64,000 nucleotides of DNA, from the NCBI GenBank assembly GCA_963711095.1, contig CAVQCX010000030.1, positions 62,001 to 126,000 on the forward strand. The letters are read 5' to 3'. Of the stretch, positions 16,555 to 26,815 are shown piece after piece. Origin of the DNA: CAVQCX01 sp963711095 (lineage in GTDB: Bacteria > Pseudomonadota > Gammaproteobacteria > Chromatiales > Chromatiaceae). Positions within the stretch are counted from its first letter, which is position 1. The number at the start of each line of letters is the position of its first letter. The notes below the pieces were generated by a model. That model did not search any database and was not told the origin of the DNA. It worked only from the letters and a program-made list of their open reading frames with translations. A program made the position numbers and the translations under genes.

Positions 16555-16655
16555 CGAGGAGCCGGATGTGGGAGTAGTGCGACACGGATGTCGCGTATAC
16601 GGACCTAAGGATGGAAAGCCGCTTGTCCGGTTCTGTGAGGCGTCGGGCTACAACT
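16555..16655 (+). other. Possible group II intron fragment
   Basis: The paired segments GAGCCGGATGTGGGAG and CTTGTCCGGTTCTGTGAGG resemble the conserved stem that precedes the maturase gene in many bacterial group II introns. The loop between them is longer than usual (CGACACGGATGTCGCG). No reverse transcriptase frame follows, and no intron domain V was recognised. The surrounding interval 16226–16909 contains no other feature I can support. Confidence 0.3.
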
Positions 16656-16909
16656 CGGACCATGGGCGAGATCATGTGGCGCCGCCGGGGAAACCAAGCG
16701 GCCAACAAAAAAGAGAAACTTCGCCCTACCGTTCGGGGAGTGCCCGGCCTACCCGAAACCCTGCGGGTACTGCGCGAGGTACGCGCAAGGCTGCGATGGT
16801 GGACCCGAAAACGACGACTGGCCAGTCAACGGCCAGATCCCCCTGACCTACGAGCCTCTGCCCGCCATCGCGTGATCGACTTCGAGCCTTGTCCTGGGCC
16901 GCTTTCGGG

Positions 16910-17356
16910 CTAAGATCGGGCGACAGCCAAGGAAATCGCGCACAGAGCCGTCGGGCGGGGCCCAAGCGGGGCTGTCGGTGGTGTCACCAAGGGGGGCAGG
17001 GGATGGTTTCGTGCGGCAAAGGTCACGGCAGACAGGCGCGGGGCGCGGTTTCGACGGCGCTCGCCTCCGCTGCGCTTGCGGCGGCTGAAAGAAAATGCGA
17101 TGCCGCCGGCGACAATCATCAACCAGCCAGCAAATAATGCGACTGCCGTCGACATGAACTGTGGCAATGCGATACCTGCAATACCCGCCAGTAACAACAC
17201 ATTGCTGGTAATGATTACGGTCTTGCGCGACTGTCTGTCCATAACGACTTGCAGTGATTTATTCATGCGCTGTAGTCCTCGTTGTATAGCATCGATCTCT
17301 CGCGACTCGCCCTCCACCTGATCAATCCCGGAGTGCTGAACCGCTTCATCGAGCAT
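16910..17356 (-). CDS. DUF308/HdeD-like membrane protein, probably truncated
   Basis: The frame starts at ATG 17356 after a strong GGAGGG site. Residues 1–40 are polar, followed by two hydrophobic helices: VIITSNVLLLAGIAGIALP and FMSTAVALFAGWLMIVAGG. The second pair resembles the repeat unit of HdeD/DUF308 acid-resistance membrane proteins ('LLLAGxxALxxPxxxxxAVxLxxGWxLxxxGI'). Members normally have six helices. Here the sequence changes to a basic, low-complexity tail (RRKRSGGERRRNRAPR) after the second helix, suggesting that the 3' part has been lost or replaced. Function uncertain. Confidence 0.5.
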   Translation of the reverse strand: MLDEAVQHSGIDQVEGESREIDAIQRGLQRMNKSLQVVMDRQSRKTVIITSNVLLLAGIAGIALPQFMSTAVALFAGWLMIVAGGIAFSFSRRKRSGGERRRNRAPRLSAVTFAARNHPLPPLVTPPTAPLGPRPTALCAISLAVARS

Positions 17357-17739
17357 GAGACCCTCCTCGCAGAGTGATCATAGCGGGCCTGATGTGTTGT
17401 CCTGAAAACGAGTGGGCCGGGGCTATTGATGGAGCACGTGCACACGCACAGATTTTACTTGAACATTGCGACTATCTGTACGCTAGCGAACAGAACGCGC
17501 TCAGAAGACGGTGAGAGAATGGTTTGGGCGAGGTCGAAGACTCCTGACGTGTGTGGCTCAGCAGCGATCGTCGCGCCGCCGGCACTGGTTGTCGTCGGAC
17601 AGACGGGAAAGTACTCAATCCAACAGTTTGAACCTTTTGACCCGACAGGTGCTCAAATGCTGCGCCACGGCGATTGACGATGCCAGGAATCTGTCGGAGC
17701 TAAAGGAAAGCGTCCGGGACAAATTTGCGAGGAGAGGCA
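17357..17739. other. Intergenic region upstream of the energy island
   Basis: A 383-base spacer between the divergent DUF308-like gene and glgP. It must hold the promoter of the island. I see no confident -10/-35 pair and no gene. A frame running into glgP (LTRQVLKCC...LSELKESVRDK) has no recognised relatives. Confidence 0.4.
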
Positions 17740-20286
17740 ATGAGCGAGCACATACGAATCGGGCACCCGAAGGAGCTGCTCTTGCCCACAAACGTGGAGG
17801 GATTCGAGTCCCTGGCCGAACTGGCCCTGGATCTGCGCTGGACATGGAATCATGCCACTGACCAGATGTGGCGGCAGCTCGATCCTGTGCTGTGGGAGCT
17901 CACGCAGAACCCCTGGAGTATCCTGCAGACGGTCTCGCGGGAGAAGCTCCGGCGTGTCCTGGCCGAGCCCGCATTCCGCAGTAACATTGACGATCTGGTA
18001 CAGTCCAGACGGGATGCGGCGGAGGCGCCCGCGTGGTTTCAGCAAACACACCCGCACGCGCAGCTGGGCTGTGTTGCGTATTTCAGCATGGAATTCATGT
18101 TGAGCGAGGCCTTGCCCATTTACTCGGGCGGGCTCGGAAATGTCGCCGGCGATCAACTCAAGGCCGCCAGCGATCTGGGCGTGCCGGTCATTGGTGTGGG
18201 GCTGCTCTATCAGCAAGGCTATTTTCGCCAGGTGATCGACAATAACGGCGCGCAACAGGCCCTCTTCCCGTACAACGACCCCGGACAGTTGCCGATTATG
18301 CCGTTGCGCCAGGCGAGCGGCGAATGGTTGCGGCTGGAAATCGCCTTGCCCGGTTACTCGGTGTGGCTACGCGCCTGGCAGGTACAAGTGGGGCGCGTGA
18401 GACTGTACCTGCTGGACAGCAACGACCCAGCAAATTATCCCGCGCATCGGGGCATTACCAGCGAGCTCTACGGCGGCGGGCCCGAACTGCGCCTGAAACA
18501 GGAGCTGCTGCTCGGGATCGGCGGCTGGCGGTTACTCGAGGCGCTCGGCATCCAGCCGGAGGTCTGCCATTTGAATGAAGGGCATGCGGCGTTCGCCGTG
18601 CTGGAACGCGCCCGCGGGTTCATGCGGGAGCACGGGCAGCCCTTCGAGGTCGCACTGGCCGTCACCCGGGCGGGGAACCTCTTTACCACCCATACGGCAG
18701 TGGCCGCCGGCTTTGATCGTTTCGCGCCGGCCCTCATCGAACAATACCTCGGTGGATATGCCGAGCAGAAGCTCGGCATCACACGCCAAGATTTGCTGGC
18801 CCTGGGCCGCCAGAGCCCGAACGACACGTCCGAACCTTTCAACATGGCCTATCTGGCGATCCATGGCAGTGGGGCGATCAATGGCGTCAGCCGCCTGCAT
18901 GGCAGGGTGAGCCGACATCTGTTCGAGCCGCTGTTTCCGCGCTGGCCGACGGAGGAAGTGCCGGTCGGACACGTGACCAACGGCGTGCATATGCCGACCT
19001 GGGATTCTGCGCCGGCCGATGACCTTTGGACGGAAGCCTGCGGCAAGGACCGCTGGCTGGGAACGGCGGAAACCCTGGAGCGGGACATTCGCCAGGTTTC
19101 CGACGCCGGGCTCTGGCAATTTCGCATCGACGCCAGCACGATGCTTGTCGAATACGCCCGCGAACGTTTGTCCCGGCAATTGGTCATGTCCGGCGCGCCG
19201 CCCAAGGCGGTTGAGGGCGCAAAACATCTGTTTGATCCCAACACCTTGACGCTGGGTTTCGCGCGCCGTTTTGCCAGCTATAAAAGACCGAACCTGCTGC
19301 TGCACGACCCGGAACGGCTGCTGCGCCTGTTGACCCATCCGCAACGCCCGGTACAGCTCATCATTGCCGGCAAGGCGCACCCGGCTGACCAGACGGGGCA
19401 GGCCCTGATTCAGCAATGGATGCAATTCATCCGCCGGCCCGAGGTGCGTCCCCATGCAATTTTTCTCAGTGACTACGACATGCTCCTGACCGAGCACCTG
19501 GTGCAGGGCGTGGATGTCTGGCTCAATACGCCGCGACGGCCCTGGGAGGCCAGTGGCACCAGCGGTATGAAAGTGTTGGTCAATGGCGGCATCAATCTGT
19601 CGGAACTGGACGGGTGGTGGGCGGAAGCCTATACGCCGGACATCGGTTGGGCGCTGGGGGATGGCCAGGAGCACGGCGATGATCCGGCCTGGGACGCGGC
19701 CGAAGCCGAGGCACTCTACGACCTGCTCGAACGCGAGGTGATCCCCGAATTCTATACCCGCGACGAGCAGGGTATCCCAGGCGCCTGGGTGGCGCGGATG
19801 CGGGAAAGCATGGCGCGATTGACACCGCGCTTTTCCACCAATCGCGCGGTGCGTGAATACACCGAGCACTACTACCTCCCGGCGGCCCTGGCCTACCGTG
19901 AGCGGGCCATCGACGAGGGCGCAATCGGCGTGGAGTTGGTTAACTGGCGGCGCGCGCTGGAACAAAAATGGGCCGCGTTGCGCTTCGGCGAAGTCAAGGT
20001 GGAAACTGACGGCGAGCGGCACCTCTTTGATGTCCAGGTGTATCTCGATCACCTCGACCCGGAGGTCGTGCAGATCGAGCTATATGCCAATGGCGTTAAC
20101 GGTTCTGCACCGGAACGCGTGGAGATGCAGCGCGTGCGGCAACTGGTGGGTGCAACCAACGGCTATGCCTATCGCTCCTCGGTTTCTGCAGCCCGCCCGG
20201 CGTCGGATTATACGGCGCGGCTCATACCGCACCGCCTTGGCGCGGCGGTTCCTCTGGAAGCCGTTCATATCCTGTGGCAGCGGTGA
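17740..20286 (+). CDS. glgP: Alpha-glucan (glycogen/maltodextrin) phosphorylase
   Basis: Pyridoxal-phosphate enzyme releasing glucose-1-phosphate from alpha-1,4-glucans (GT35). At 848 residues it is the bacterial form whose N-terminal domain DUF3417 begins with LPTNVEGFESLAELALDLRW. YFSMEFMLSEALPIYSGGLG is the family's N-terminal glucan/phosphate region. The cofactor lysine is K611 in EASGTSGMKVLVNGGINLSE. ATG 17740 follows GAGGAGAGG. It opens the one-directional island that runs to about 37.9 kb and is followed after 26 bases by the copper-type ATPase. It may feed stored carbon to the downstream phosphoketolase; that coupling is inference. Confidence 0.95.
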   Translation: MSEHIRIGHPKELLLPTNVEGFESLAELALDLRWTWNHATDQMWRQLDPVLWELTQNPWSILQTVSREKLRRVLAEPAFRSNIDDLVQSRRDAAEAPAWFQQTHPHAQLGCVAYFSMEFMLSEALPIYSGGLGNVAGDQLKAASDLGVPVIGVGLLYQQGYFRQVIDNNGAQQALFPYNDPGQLPIMPLRQASGEWLRLEIALPGYSVWLRAWQVQVGRVRLYLLDSNDPANYPAHRGITSELYGGGPELRLKQELLLGIGGWRLLEALGIQPEVCHLNEGHAAFAVLERARGFMREHGQPFEVALAVTRAGNLFTTHTAVAAGFDRFAPALIEQYLGGYAEQKLGITRQDLLALGRQSPNDTSEPFNMAYLAIHGSGAINGVSRLHGRVSRHLFEPLFPRWPTEEVPVGHVTNGVHMPTWDSAPADDLWTEACGKDRWLGTAETLERDIRQVSDAGLWQFRIDASTMLVEYARERLSRQLVMSGAPPKAVEGAKHLFDPNTLTLGFARRFASYKRPNLLLHDPERLLRLLTHPQRPVQLIIAGKAHPADQTGQALIQQWMQFIRRPEVRPHAIFLSDYDMLLTEHLVQGVDVWLNTPRRPWEASGTSGMKVLVNGGINLSELDGWWAEAYTPDIGWALGDGQEHGDDPAWDAAEAEALYDLLEREVIPEFYTRDEQGIPGAWVARMRESMARLTPRFSTNRAVREYTEHYYLPAALAYRERAIDEGAIGVELVNWRRALEQKWAALRFGEVKVETDGERHLFDVQVYLDHLDPEVVQIELYANGVNGSAPERVEMQRVRQLVGATNGYAYRSSVSAARPASDYTARLIPHRLGAAVPLEAVHILWQR

Positions 20287-20312
20287 TGCGACCGGATGAC
20301 AGAAGACCCGCA

Positions 20313-22436
20313 ATGAACGAACACGAACACACAGCCAAAGACGAGCCGGGAACACAGCCGACCCGGGACGAGGTGGCCAGAACGGCGTACGCCCTCTATC
20401 AGAAGGAAGGTCATCCGCAAGGACATGCCGAGCAGAACTGGTTGGCGGCTGAGGCGCAATTGCAGCACGCCGGCTCCGACCATGCGGGCCATCATGCCCA
20501 CATGGCAGCGGATTTCCGCAAACGGTTCTGGATCTCACTGGTCCTGACCCTGCCCATTCTGGTCCTCTCGCCGCTGCTGCAGAAGCTGGTGGGTCTGCGC
20601 GAAGTCATTCGTTTTTCCGGCGACATCTACGTCCTGTTTGGTTTTGCCTCGGCGGTCTTTTGGTATGGCGGCTGGCCGTTCCTCAAGGGCTTGTTGGAGG
20701 AGCTCAAATCGCGGCAGCCCGGGATGATGACGCTGGTCGCCGTCGCCATCACGACCGCTTATGTATACAGCAGCGCCGTGGTGTTCGGCCTGACCGGCAA
20801 GACGTTCTTTTGGGAGCTGGCCACCCTCGTCGACATCATGCTGCTGGGGCACTGGATCGAGATGAAATCGGTGATGGGCGCATCGAAGGCCCTGGAGGAA
20901 CTGGCGAAACTCATGCCTTCCGACGCCCACAAACTCATGCCCGACGGCAGCGTGCAGGACGTACCGCTCGGCAAACTGGCGGTCGATGACAAGGTCCTGA
21001 TAAAACCGGGTGAGAAAGTCCCCGCGGACGGTGTCATTGTGGAGGGCGAGAGCTGGGTCAATGAAGCCATGCTCACCGGGGAATCGACCCCGGTCAGCAA
21101 AAAGACCGGCGGCAAGGTCATCGGAGGCGCCATCAATGGTGAGGGCTCGCTCACTATCGAGGTGAAAGGCACCGGCAAGGATTCGTTCCTGTCACAGGTC
21201 ATCGACCTGGTCAAGCAGGCTCAGGAAAGCAAATCGAAGACCCAGAATCTGGCCAACACCGCGGCGATGTGGCTCACCATTATTGCTCTCGGCAGCGGCG
21301 CCGTCACCTTCCTCATCTGGCTGGTTCTGATGAGCAAGGAGCTCGCCTTTGCCATTGAGCGCAGCGTCACCGTCATGGTCATTACCTGTCCGCACGCCCT
21401 CGGGCTGGCCGTGCCGCTGGTGGTGGCTATATCCACGGCAGTGGCGGCGACGAACGGCCTGCTCATTCGTAATCGCGCGGCGTTTGAACGCGCGCGGAAA
21501 CTGCAGGCCATCATTTTTGACAAGACCGGCACACTGACCGAGGGCCGCTTTGGCGTGACCGACACCCTGGTGCTCGGGCAGGACATCGACGAAGAGACGC
21601 TGTGCAAGTACGCGGCCGCCGTAGACGCGAATTCCGAACATCCCGTCGCCAGGGCCATCGCCGCCGCCTCGGAACAGAAACTGCCCGTTGAAAACTTCAA
21701 AAGCATCCCGGGCAAGGGCGCCGAAGGCCGGGTCGAGGGCAAAGACATCAAGGTGGTTAGCCCCGGCTACCTGCTGGAACAGCATATCGACCTCACCGAC
21801 GACCGTATCGAGCCCCTGCAAGCCCAGGGCAAGACGGTCGTGTTTATCCTCGTTGACGGGAAGTTGCAAGGCGCGATTGCCCTGGCCGACATCGTCCGAC
21901 CCGAGGCAAAGCAGGCCATCGATGCCCTGAAGTCGTTGAACATCCGCTGCATGATGCTCACCGGCGATAACCAAGCGACGGCCAAATGGGTCTCGGACCA
22001 GGTCGGGCTGGATGAGTTTTTCGCCGAAGTCCTGCCGCAGGACAAGGCCGCCAAAGTGAAAGAAGTCCAGTCCCGGGGCGTGTTGGTGGCGATGACTGGC
22101 GACGGCGTGAACGATGCCCCGGCACTGGCGCAGGCGGATGTAGGCATCGCCATTGGCGCCGGTTCCGATGTGGCGGTAGAAACCGCCGACGTGATTCTGG
22201 TGCGGAGCAATCCGCTCGATGTCGTGGCCATCGTAGAGCTTTCCCGTGCCACCTATCGGAAGATGATCCAGAACCTGGTCTGGGCCACGGGCTACAACGT
22301 CGTCGCCATCCCGCTGGCGGCCGGCGCGCTGTATGCCTGGGGCGTGCTGCTCTCGCCCGCCCTGGGTGCGGCGCTTATGGCCGCGAGCACGGTGATTGTG
22401 GCCGTCAACGCACGGTTTTTGAGGCTGAAGAAATGA
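20313..22436 (+). CDS. copB: CopB-type heavy-metal P-type ATPase with N-terminal DUF2934
   Basis: Metal-exporting P1B ATPase, 707 residues. The metal site in the sixth helix is C359-P-H361 (ITCPHALGLAVPL), the signature of CopB-like (P1B-3) pumps. Other motifs are the TGES actuator loop, the phosphorylated D403 in DKTGT, HP in SEHPVARAI, and GDGVNDAPAL. The N-terminus lacks CxxC metal domains. It has instead a DUF2934-like segment (EVARTAYALYQKEGHPQGH) and a His-rich stretch (HAGSDHAGHHAHM), which may bind copper. The start at ATG 20313 (MNEHEHTAKD) gives this N-terminus. The stop overlaps the next gene by four bases. Confidence 0.94.
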   Translation: MNEHEHTAKDEPGTQPTRDEVARTAYALYQKEGHPQGHAEQNWLAAEAQLQHAGSDHAGHHAHMAADFRKRFWISLVLTLPILVLSPLLQKLVGLREVIRFSGDIYVLFGFASAVFWYGGWPFLKGLLEELKSRQPGMMTLVAVAITTAYVYSSAVVFGLTGKTFFWELATLVDIMLLGHWIEMKSVMGASKALEELAKLMPSDAHKLMPDGSVQDVPLGKLAVDDKVLIKPGEKVPADGVIVEGESWVNEAMLTGESTPVSKKTGGKVIGGAINGEGSLTIEVKGTGKDSFLSQVIDLVKQAQESKSKTQNLANTAAMWLTIIALGSGAVTFLIWLVLMSKELAFAIERSVTVMVITCPHALGLAVPLVVAISTAVAATNGLLIRNRAAFERARKLQAIIFDKTGTLTEGRFGVTDTLVLGQDIDEETLCKYAAAVDANSEHPVARAIAAASEQKLPVENFKSIPGKGAEGRVEGKDIKVVSPGYLLEQHIDLTDDRIEPLQAQGKTVVFILVDGKLQGAIALADIVRPEAKQAIDALKSLNIRCMMLTGDNQATAKWVSDQVGLDEFFAEVLPQDKAAKVKEVQSRGVLVAMTGDGVNDAPALAQADVGIAIGAGSDVAVETADVILVRSNPLDVVAIVELSRATYRKMIQNLVWATGYNVVAIPLAAGALYAWGVLLSPALGAALMAASTVIVAVNARFLRLKK

Positions 22437-22729
22437 TCTATCTGTTGAACAATCTCGGCGCATGCAATCCACCACTCGCACATCGGGCGATCGAGGCTGA
22501 CCCCGATATCGGTTTGTTGCTGCCGTGCAACGTGGTCGTGCGCGAAGAAGCCGATGGAGCCATAACGGTTGCTTTCATGGATGGCGGGGCCGTGTTGCAG
22601 TTGGTCGACAAACCTGAAGTGCGCGGCCCTTGGAAAGGAAGTACGGGCACTTCTGCAGCGGGTCTGCACAAACCTCACGGCGTGACGCCAGGGAAAGTCG
22701 GGTCCGTCCGTCGTGCGAAAAAAGACTAA
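22433..22729 (+). CDS. DUF302 domain protein, N-terminally short
   Basis: A 98-residue frame whose ATGA start overlaps the copB stop, so it is probably translationally coupled. IYLLNNLGACNPPLAHRAI and DIGLLLPCNVVVREEAD match the C-terminal half of DUF302 proteins, which carry 'CNPxxAxxxLxxDPxxGxxLPCNVVV'. The N-terminal half of the domain is missing, and the last 30 residues (GSTGTSAAGLHKPHG onward) have no family character. It could be a functional half-domain or a remnant fused to copB by deletion. The 120 bases after it hold no gene. Confidence 0.6.
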   Translation: MIYLLNNLGACNPPLAHRAIEADPDIGLLLPCNVVVREEADGAITVAFMDGGAVLQLVDKPEVRGPWKGSTGTSAAGLHKPHGVTPGKVGSVRRAKKD

Positions 22730-22852
22730 AACCGATCGAGCGCCAAGCGACGGGATGACTTCTTGAATGTCAACAAGGTCAAGAACGCGCCTGCCGCTCC
22801 CGGCATTGAGCCGTGATGGACACTGCCCCCCGCGGGTTGCGTGACCTGAAAT

Positions 22853-23998
<1,146 letters not shown>

Positions 23999-24068
23999 CG
24001 AGGAGGTCATGATCGTGAGGTCCGTTACTCGCATGCTCACTTTCAATTTATTTCGGGATACATAGACT

Positions 24069-26435
24069 ATGAAAACAAATACACTCACACCGGAACTGCT
24101 CCACAACATGGATGCCTACTGGCGCGCCGCCAACTATCTGTCGGTTGGCCAGATTTATCTCTACGACAATCCGCTGTTGAGGCGGCCGCTGACGCTCGCG
24201 GATGTGAAGCACATGCTGCTTGGGCACTGGGGCACGACACCGGGGCAGAACTTCATTTACATGCACTTGAACCGGGTTATCAAGAAATACGACCTCGACA
24301 TGATTTACGTCTCCGGCCCCGGGCACGGCGGCCCGGCCGTCGTGGGCAACACCTATCTCGAAGGCACGTACAGCGAGATCTATCCCAACATCAGCCAGGA
24401 TGAGGCCGGACTGCAGAAGCTTTTCAAGCAGTTCTCGTTTCCCGGTGGCATTCCCAGCCACGCCTCGCCCGAGTGCCCTGGCTCTATCCACGAAGGGGGC
24501 GAGCTGGGTTATTCGCTCAGCCATTCGTTCGGGGCGGTGTTCGACAATCCCGATCTCCTCGTCGCCTGCGTCGTTGGTGACGGCGAGGCGGAGACGGGCC
24601 CCCTGGCGACGGCGTGGCAGTCCAACAAGTTTCTCGACCCAATCACCGATGGAGCGGTGCTGCCGATCCTGCATCTCAATGGCTACAAGATCAGCAATCC
24701 GACCGTACTGGCCCGCATCGAGCATGAGGAGCTCGAGCAATTTCTAACAGGCTGCGGCTGGACGCCCTACTTTGTTGAAGGGGATGATCCGGAAACGATG
24801 CATCAACTCATGGCCGGCACGTTGGAAAAGACCATCGAGGACATTCGGCAAATCCAGAGCAATGCACGGAATAATAACGACACCACGCGGCCGCGCTGGC
24901 CGATGATTGTTCTCAGTTCACCGAAGGGCTGGACCGGACCGAAGATGGTCGATGGGTTGCAGATCGAAGGCACCTTCCGTGCGCACCAGGTGCCGCTCCA
25001 CCCCAGGACTCATCCGGAACATCTCAAGCTGCTGGAAGACTGGCTCAAGAGCTACCGGCCGGGGGAGCTCTTCGAGAGCCAGGGCCGCCTGAAACCGGAA
25101 CTAGCCGAACTGGCGCCCCGGGGCGAACGACGGATGGGCGCCAATCCCCATGCCAACGGCGGCATGCTGATGCGTGATCTGCGAATGCCGGATTTCCGGG
25201 ACTATGCGGCCGACGTGCCCGCGCCGGGGACGCCTGGCATCGGCGACACCCATGTTCTCGGGCCTTTCCTGCGCGATGTGGCGAAGCTGAACGGTGAGCA
25301 GCGGAATTTCCGCATCTTTGGCCCGGACGAGACGCTTTCCAACGGCCTGGAGGCCCTGTTTGAAGTCACCCAACGCCAGTGGGACGCCGCGACCGTGCCG
25401 AACGACGAATGGCTCGCGCCCGCCGGGCGCGTGATGGAAATGCTCAGCGAGCACCAGTGCGAGGGCTGGCTCGAAGGCTACCTGCTCACCGGGCGCCATG
25501 GCCTGTTCAACTGCTACGAGGCGTTCATCCACATCATCGATTCGATGTTCAACCAGCATGCGAAGTGGCTAAAGGTCACCGCGCACCTGCCGTGGCGGCA
25601 CAAGATCGCCTCGCTGAACTACCTGCTGACCTCGCATGTCTGGCGCCAGGACCACAACGGCTTCACCCACCAGGATCCCGGGTTCATCGACCACGTCGTG
25701 AACAAGAAGGCCGAGGTGGTGCGGGTATACTTTCCGCCGGATGCCAACTGCCTGCTATCGGTGATGAACCATTGCCTGAAGAGCCGTCATTACGTGAACG
25801 TCGTGGTCGCGGGCAAACACCCGGCGCCCCAGTGGCTGAGCATGGACGCCGCCGTCAAGCACTGCAGCGAAGGCATCGGCATCTGGCAGTGGGCCAGCAA
25901 CGATCAGGCCGTTGCACCCGACGTCGTCATGGCCTGCTGTGGCGACGTGCCCACGCTGGAGACGCTCGCCGCGGTCTCCATCCTGCGCGAGCATCTGCCC
26001 GAGCTGAAAATCCGGGTGGTCAACGTCGTCGACCTCATGAAGCTGCAGCCGCCCAGCGAGCACCCGCACGGCCTGAGCGACATGGATTTCGACGAGCTCT
26101 TCACGAAGGACAAGCCGGTGATCTTCGCCTACCATGCCTACCCATGGTTGATCCACCGGCTGACCTACCGCCGCACCAACCACGACAACATCCACGTCCG
26201 CGGCTACAAAGAAGAAGGCACCATCACCACGCCCTTCGACATGACGGTACTGAACGATCTGGACCGCTTCCATCTGGTGATGGACACCATCGACCGGCTG
26301 CCGCAGACCGGTGACCAGGGCATCTACCTGAAGCAGCAACTCAAGGACAAGCTGATCGAGCACAAGCAGTACATCGACAAGCATGGCCAGGATATGCCGG
26401 AGATTCGCAACTGGAAATGGCGACCGAACACTTAA
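24069..26435 (+). CDS. xfp: Xylulose-5-phosphate/fructose-6-phosphate phosphoketolase
   Basis: Thiamine-diphosphate enzyme splitting xylulose-5-P or fructose-6-P with phosphate to give acetyl-phosphate. The 788-residue length is normal. Early residues YWRAANYLSVGQIYL, the SGPGHGGPA motif, HEGGELGYSLSHSFG and the cofactor-binding GDGEAETGPLATAW are all typical. The C-terminal domain carries RVVNVVDLMKLQPPSEHPHG. No acetate kinase gene is nearby, so acetyl-phosphate could go to phosphotransacetylase elsewhere. With GlgP upstream and PPK2 downstream it fits a phosphate-centred energy bypass; that is inference. Confidence 0.96.
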   Translation: MKTNTLTPELLHNMDAYWRAANYLSVGQIYLYDNPLLRRPLTLADVKHMLLGHWGTTPGQNFIYMHLNRVIKKYDLDMIYVSGPGHGGPAVVGNTYLEGTYSEIYPNISQDEAGLQKLFKQFSFPGGIPSHASPECPGSIHEGGELGYSLSHSFGAVFDNPDLLVACVVGDGEAETGPLATAWQSNKFLDPITDGAVLPILHLNGYKISNPTVLARIEHEELEQFLTGCGWTPYFVEGDDPETMHQLMAGTLEKTIEDIRQIQSNARNNNDTTRPRWPMIVLSSPKGWTGPKMVDGLQIEGTFRAHQVPLHPRTHPEHLKLLEDWLKSYRPGELFESQGRLKPELAELAPRGERRMGANPHANGGMLMRDLRMPDFRDYAADVPAPGTPGIGDTHVLGPFLRDVAKLNGEQRNFRIFGPDETLSNGLEALFEVTQRQWDAATVPNDEWLAPAGRVMEMLSEHQCEGWLEGYLLTGRHGLFNCYEAFIHIIDSMFNQHAKWLKVTAHLPWRHKIASLNYLLTSHVWRQDHNGFTHQDPGFIDHVVNKKAEVVRVYFPPDANCLLSVMNHCLKSRHYVNVVVAGKHPAPQWLSMDAAVKHCSEGIGIWQWASNDQAVAPDVVMACCGDVPTLETLAAVSILREHLPELKIRVVNVVDLMKLQPPSEHPHGLSDMDFDELFTKDKPVIFAYHAYPWLIHRLTYRRTNHDNIHVRGYKEEGTITTPFDMTVLNDLDRFHLVMDTIDRLPQTGDQGIYLKQQLKDKLIEHKQYIDKHGQDMPEIRNWKWRPNT

Positions 26436-26450
26436 CCAAAGAAGTCCTGG

Positions 26451-26813
26451 ATGCCTATTCAACTCAGTGAGGAAAATGGCGGCAAGGTTCTCGCCGTGCA
26501 CGTCAGCGGAAAGCTGGAAAAGTCGGATTATGAGCAATTTGTCCCCGAGTTTGAGCGACTCGTCGGGCAGCAAGGGAAATTGTGCGTGCTGTTCGACATG
26601 ACCGGCTTCCACGGATGGGAAGTCGGCGCGATGTGGGAGGAGACCAGGTTCGCCATGAATCACTTTGCCGACATCGAGAACATCGCGATGGTTGTGGAAA
26701 AGCGGTGGCAGCAAGGCATGGCGTGGCTTTGCAAGCCGTTCACGAAAGCGACGGTCCGATACTTCGATCACTCCGATGCCGCTGAGGCGCAAAAGTGGTT
26801 GGGCGCAGCATAG
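26451..26813 (+). CDS. SpoIIAA-like (STAS/DUF3478) protein
   Basis: A 120-residue single-domain protein of the SpoIIAA-like family: LAVHVSGKLEKSDYEQFVP, KLCVLFDMTGFHGWE and ENIAMVVEKRWQQGMAW follow the strand–helix order of the fold. These stand-alone proteins are common next to membrane transport genes in proteobacteria and may bind lipids or nucleotides; their role is not established. It starts 15 bases after xfp. Its end abuts the broken proton-ATPase fragment, so a deletion breakpoint may lie at about 26813. Confidence 0.85.
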   Translation: MPIQLSEENGGKVLAVHVSGKLEKSDYEQFVPEFERLVGQQGKLCVLFDMTGFHGWEVGAMWEETRFAMNHFADIENIAMVVEKRWQQGMAWLCKPFTKATVRYFDHSDAAEAQKWLGAA

Positions 26814-26815
26814 CG

